A stretch of DNA of 26,229 nucleotides, taken from positions 1 to 26,229 of IMG/VR virus record IMGVR_UViG_3300020596_000095, one strand, 5' to 3'. The notes under the pieces were generated by a model. The model ran no database searches, had not been told where the DNA came from, and saw only the letters and a program-made list of their open reading frames with translations. Below, piece by piece: positions 24,061-26,229 of the stretch (position 1 is its first letter; every line of letters begins with the position of its first letter). The stretch comes from a virus. The position numbers and the translations under genes were made by a program.

Positions 24061-24246
24061 TCACCAAAGCAGCCAACAATAGTACACCGGCACAATGACT
24101 GGGGTGACCCATAGGTATTGATCGACGATATCAATCACTGGTTGATACTCGCCGAGCATCGACGCGACCCCAAGAGTGAACGGCACCATTAGCACTATTA
24201 TTCCTGTTCCAATGATGAATGGCACCATCTTTGTTTCCACTCGCAT
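24061..24246 (-). CDS. Small membrane protein with two predicted helices
   Basis: ATG 24246 is preceded by GGAGG with a seven-base gap, one of the best ribosome binding sites here, which supports a real gene of 61 codons. The product, MRVETKMVPFIIGTGIIVLM and onward, has two hydrophobic stretches: about residues 7-29 (rich in Ile, Val, Gly) and about 44-61 (LWVTPVIVPVYYCWLLW), joined by an acidic loop with EYQPVIDIVDQ. It belongs to no family I recognise. Small two-helix proteins in phages are often holins or antiholins, and the lysozyme of this phage lacks an export signal, but the gene stands far from the lysozyme, next to replication genes. An inner-membrane location is all that the sequence supports. 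Confidence 0.65.
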   Translation of the reverse strand: MRVETKMVPFIIGTGIIVLMVPFTLGVASMLGEYQPVIDIVDQYLWVTPVIVPVYYCWLLW

Positions 24247-24264
24247 GTTCCTTCCTCCGACTGA

Positions 24265-24313
24265 TTATGAACATGAATTGAACCGCTATAACTTTTATGA
24301 ACATGAATTGAAC
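24265..24313. repeat. Direct repeat pair, 30-bp period, upstream of the small membrane protein gene
   Basis: Exact 19-bp copies of TTATGAACATGAATTGAAC start at 24265 and 24295. They lie 19-67 bases upstream of ATG 24246, in the leader or promoter zone of that gene. The period equals that of the other repeat pair, but the sequence differs. Binding sites for a repressor or a replication initiator are plausible. Confidence 0.75.
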
Positions 24314-24338
24314 TGTCCAACGTTTGAAAATCTTGTTC

Positions 24339-24457
24339 AACCTCTGACGACCTCTCCAATATGGCTTTCCATATTTAAATACTTTAAATACCCCTCTTTC
24401 TCTCTTATTTATTTTATTTATATAATGAAAGTAAAGAGGCAGAGGTCGTCAGAGGTT
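24339..24457. repeat. 17-bp inverted repeat around an AT-rich core; candidate replication origin
   Basis: AACCTCTGACGACCTCT (24339-24355) is the exact reverse complement of 24441-24457. The 85-base interval is extremely AT-rich and holds a smaller inverted repeat (AATATGG / CCATATT, 24358-24375), a 9-bp tandem repeat TTTAAATAC (24374-24391) and a TATAAT (24421-24426). It lies in the gene-free stretch directly after the primase-helicase gene. An AT-rich unwinding element beside repeated sites is typical of origins; a large stem at the end of the primase transcript is the alternative. Confidence 0.6.
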
Positions 24458-24478
24458 TTCCAATGTTTTTAACTTTCG

Positions 24479-26229
24479 TTAAATTGTGTCCCGCATGATT
24501 TCTTGCTCAACTTGGACCTTGGTGAGCGTTGTGCACGCCTGCACATACACCACCGACCACCTTCCATTCACCTTCCATCTCCCGAAATCGCCAGCGCTTG
24601 ACCCCGGTCTTGCATATTTTATGTAGCCTGCGCGGCTGATTGCGTGCGAAATGCGCTTCGCGACTATCTCCGACTTCTCCCCGTTGCCCACCGCCATCCT
24701 CGTAATCTGATCCGCTTTAATGACATCAGGATTGCCTAATTCATCCAGGATATCCATCAGCCACACGTCCCCCGCTCGCCCCTCTTGCACAACCATTTTG
24801 TGTGCCAGTGTCTTGCGTTGCCCGTGATCTGGCGACCACTTCTTGAGATCGTGCTCACGCAAAAATGCTGCGATATGTGCGGTCCCCTCCTTCCACGCCC
24901 ACGTATATAATTTCTGAAAATACGCCGCGCGCGTCTCCTCATTGGTCAACTCCATTTCCGCAAACGTCGCACACTCCAACACATCATACCGGCGATCATC
25001 CTCAGGAATAAATATACCATTAAGCAAATGATTCGTGGTGAGGATCACCCCGCAATACAACCGGATCGTATATTGATGGCCATATTTCGGATTGATATCG
25101 CATCCATCTGACCCACCCCCTGCGATGAGTGTTTTCATCTGTTCGTTGAACGCCCACTTCCCCATATCGGGAATATTCGACGCCTCGTGGATACGCAGCA
25201 GCGTGCAGACCTTAAAGCTCGTGTAGGCAGAATCTAAAATCGACGGCTCAATTGATTTGACGTTCCATGACCCGATCGCATTGACGCACAAATCCACCGC
25301 GGTGTCCTTCCCCACCCCTTGCCCACCGGCCATGAGGAGCGCAAAGCGGGGCTTGACGCCTGGATGTTGGACCCGGTGTGCCATATAATTGATAAACTGA
25401 TCTGCATCACCTGGTTTATTCAACAATCTCCGCACGTGCTCCACCCACGGCGTCGCTTGTGTCGGATCACCACGTTCGTCGATCGAGGGGGGGCGATACA
25501 AATTAAACACGGACGCGCCAGTCGCATCAATCAATGACCCGTTCCGGCAATCTTTACCGAGCAACATGTCACCATCAATGAGTGGATCGCACGTAATCGA
25601 TGAGATGATTTGATGGCGCTTCAGCCAATCCGACGCGCGAATAATTTTCCCATCAACATTCTTTGATCCGCACGCGGCATCGACCCCCGCTGCACTCCAT
25701 TCCGCGGACGTTGGGCGATAGATAAACGTATTCCCCGCCCCATAGTACACAAATTGATCAACCGGGATGGAGCCGCCTTTCGGCGTCCACCCGGCGTCCA
25801 TTGCAAGACGCACAATCGTTCCTAAGGATAATTGGTTCTCTGGATCCAACGCACTGAGATCGTAGAATGCCTCGTGCATCACGCGGTCGTGATTGGCTGC
25901 GTGCGCCCCACCCCACGTCGCGCTCCACGTCTGATAGACCTCCCACGCCAGGTCAGACCGATCAAACGTGCGACCGAGGATGATGCCCACCGAGCGCCAC
26001 AAATCACGGTCGTCCGCTGAGATCAACGCCAGCATCTCGGCGACCTCGGGGATGGCGAAGGTCTGCCGGCGCACATCATCCTTTTTAGGCCTGCCGCGCG
26101 TTTCTACAGGCACAAGCCACGCCGGGATAGGTGCAATGGCCTCACCCCAATTGATCCACGTATATCGCTCGCCTGATCGATGTCGCGATGGTGCGAGCAC
26201 CACGTACCCTCCATCATTTTTGCAATCGA
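24479..26229 (-). CDS. Primase-polymerase / SF3-type helicase, 5' part beyond the window
   Basis: The frame stays open to the right edge. The residues before the internal GTG 26203 (DCKNDGGYVVLAPSRHRSGE) match the end of bifunctional primase-polymerase domains, so the true start is outside. Counting from 26203, residues about 48-125 look like a PriCT-2 domain (VAEMLALISADDRDLWRSVG, then WEVYQTWSA). The helicase has Walker A GGQGVGKD near 291-298, a Walker B-like LLRIHEA, sensor ILTTNHL near 388 and an arginine-finger candidate DDRRYDVLE near 403, as in D5/DUF5906 superfamily 3 helicases. A winged-helix-like C-terminus follows (NPDVIKADQITRMAVGNGEK). It should synthesise primers and unwind DNA at the phage origin. 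Confidence 0.9.
   Translation of the reverse strand, partial: DCKNDGGYVVLAPSRHRSGERYTWINWGEAIAPIPAWLVPVETRGRPKKDDVRRQTFAIPEVAEMLALISADDRDLWRSVGIILGRTFDRSDLAWEVYQTWSATWGGAHAANHDRVMHEAFYDLSALDPENQLSLGTIVRLAMDAGWTPKGGSIPVDQFVYYGAGNTFIYRPTSAEWSAAGVDAACGSKNVDGKIIRASDWLKRHQIISSITCDPLIDGDMLLGKDCRNGSLIDATGASVFNLYRPPSIDERGDPTQATPWVEHVRRLLNKPGDADQFINYMAHRVQHPGVKPRFALLMAGGQGVGKDTAVDLCVNAIGSWNVKSIEPSILDSAYTSFKVCTLLRIHEASNIPDMGKWAFNEQMKTLIAGGGSDGCDINPKYGHQYTIRLYCGVILTTNHLLNGIFIPEDDRRYDVLECATFAEMELTNEETRAAYFQKLYTWAWKEGTAHIAAFLREHDLKKWSPDHGQRKTLAHKMVVQEGRAGDVWLMDILDELGNPDVIKADQITRMAVGNGEKSEIVAKRISHAISRAGYIKYARPGSSAGDFGRWKVNGRWSVVYVQACTTLTKVQVEQEIMRDTI

Noticed and set aside
23993-24313. CRISPR remnant from the two repeat pairs with 30-bp period
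   Set aside because: Only two copies of each, almost no spacer between copies, and no cas genes; better read as protein-binding sites.
1-26229. Contractile tail sheath, integrase, repressor, or tRNA genes
   Set aside because: I looked for them and saw no sequence with their motifs in the window; they may lie outside it.

Overview
The window is a stretch of a tailed double-stranded DNA phage (or prophage), and every gene I can support lies on the minus strand. Reading in the direction of transcription (from high to low coordinates), the order closely follows the lambda late region: Nu1-like small terminase, GpA-like large terminase, gpW, portal, protease with a nested scaffold, decoration protein, major capsid, FI-position gene, FII-position gene, Z-like, tail terminator-like, tail tube, G and G-T chaperones, tape measure. 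Upstream of the packaging genes is the 3' part of a primase-polymerase/helicase gene. No sheath, integrase or tRNA gene is visible, so a long-tailed non-contractile (siphovirus-type) phage is the best inference. The host cannot be named. Sec signal peptides with AxA cleavage sites and the lambda/Mu-type modules suggest a diderm (Gram-negative) bacterium.

Layout by region. 24479-26229: primase/helicase, running off the right edge. 23853-24478: regulatory/intergenic zone with a small two-helix membrane protein, two pairs of 30-bp-period direct repeats, and a perfect 17-bp inverted repeat around a very AT-rich core (candidate origin). 21375-23852: terminase genes, possibly a tiny membrane protein, then a strong intrinsic terminator whose T-tract touches the gpW ribosome binding site. 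15827-21273: head module, a mosaic of lambda-like packaging and portal genes with a Mu gpT-like capsid. 9686-15812: a foreign-looking cassette of four consecutive genes, each encoding a Sec-type signal peptide, ending with a 1252-residue multidomain fibronectin/lectin-like protein. 4830-9686: tail module, including a classical programmed -1 frameshift (A AAA AAC) that fuses the G and T chaperone frames. 1575-4857: a tail hub with a glycine-rich adhesin-like C-terminus, and a tail fibre-like protein. 1-1566: a small unknown gene, a T4-type lysozyme, a GIY-YIG homing endonuclease with six NUMOD3-like repeats, and the start of a zinc-ribbon-like gene. Genes are packed, many with ATGA or TAATG overlaps, so translational coupling is likely.

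The most unusual element is the exported-protein cassette placed exactly between the FII-like and Z-like positions of a virion assembly operon. Its products are predicted to leave the cytoplasm, which ordinary virion parts do not. Within it, the 246-residue and 1252-residue proteins share a homologous module, indicating duplication and shuffling. A role in changing the infected cell surface, or in decorating the particle after export or lysis, is inference only. All function calls rest on motifs and gene order recognised by eye; no database search was run.
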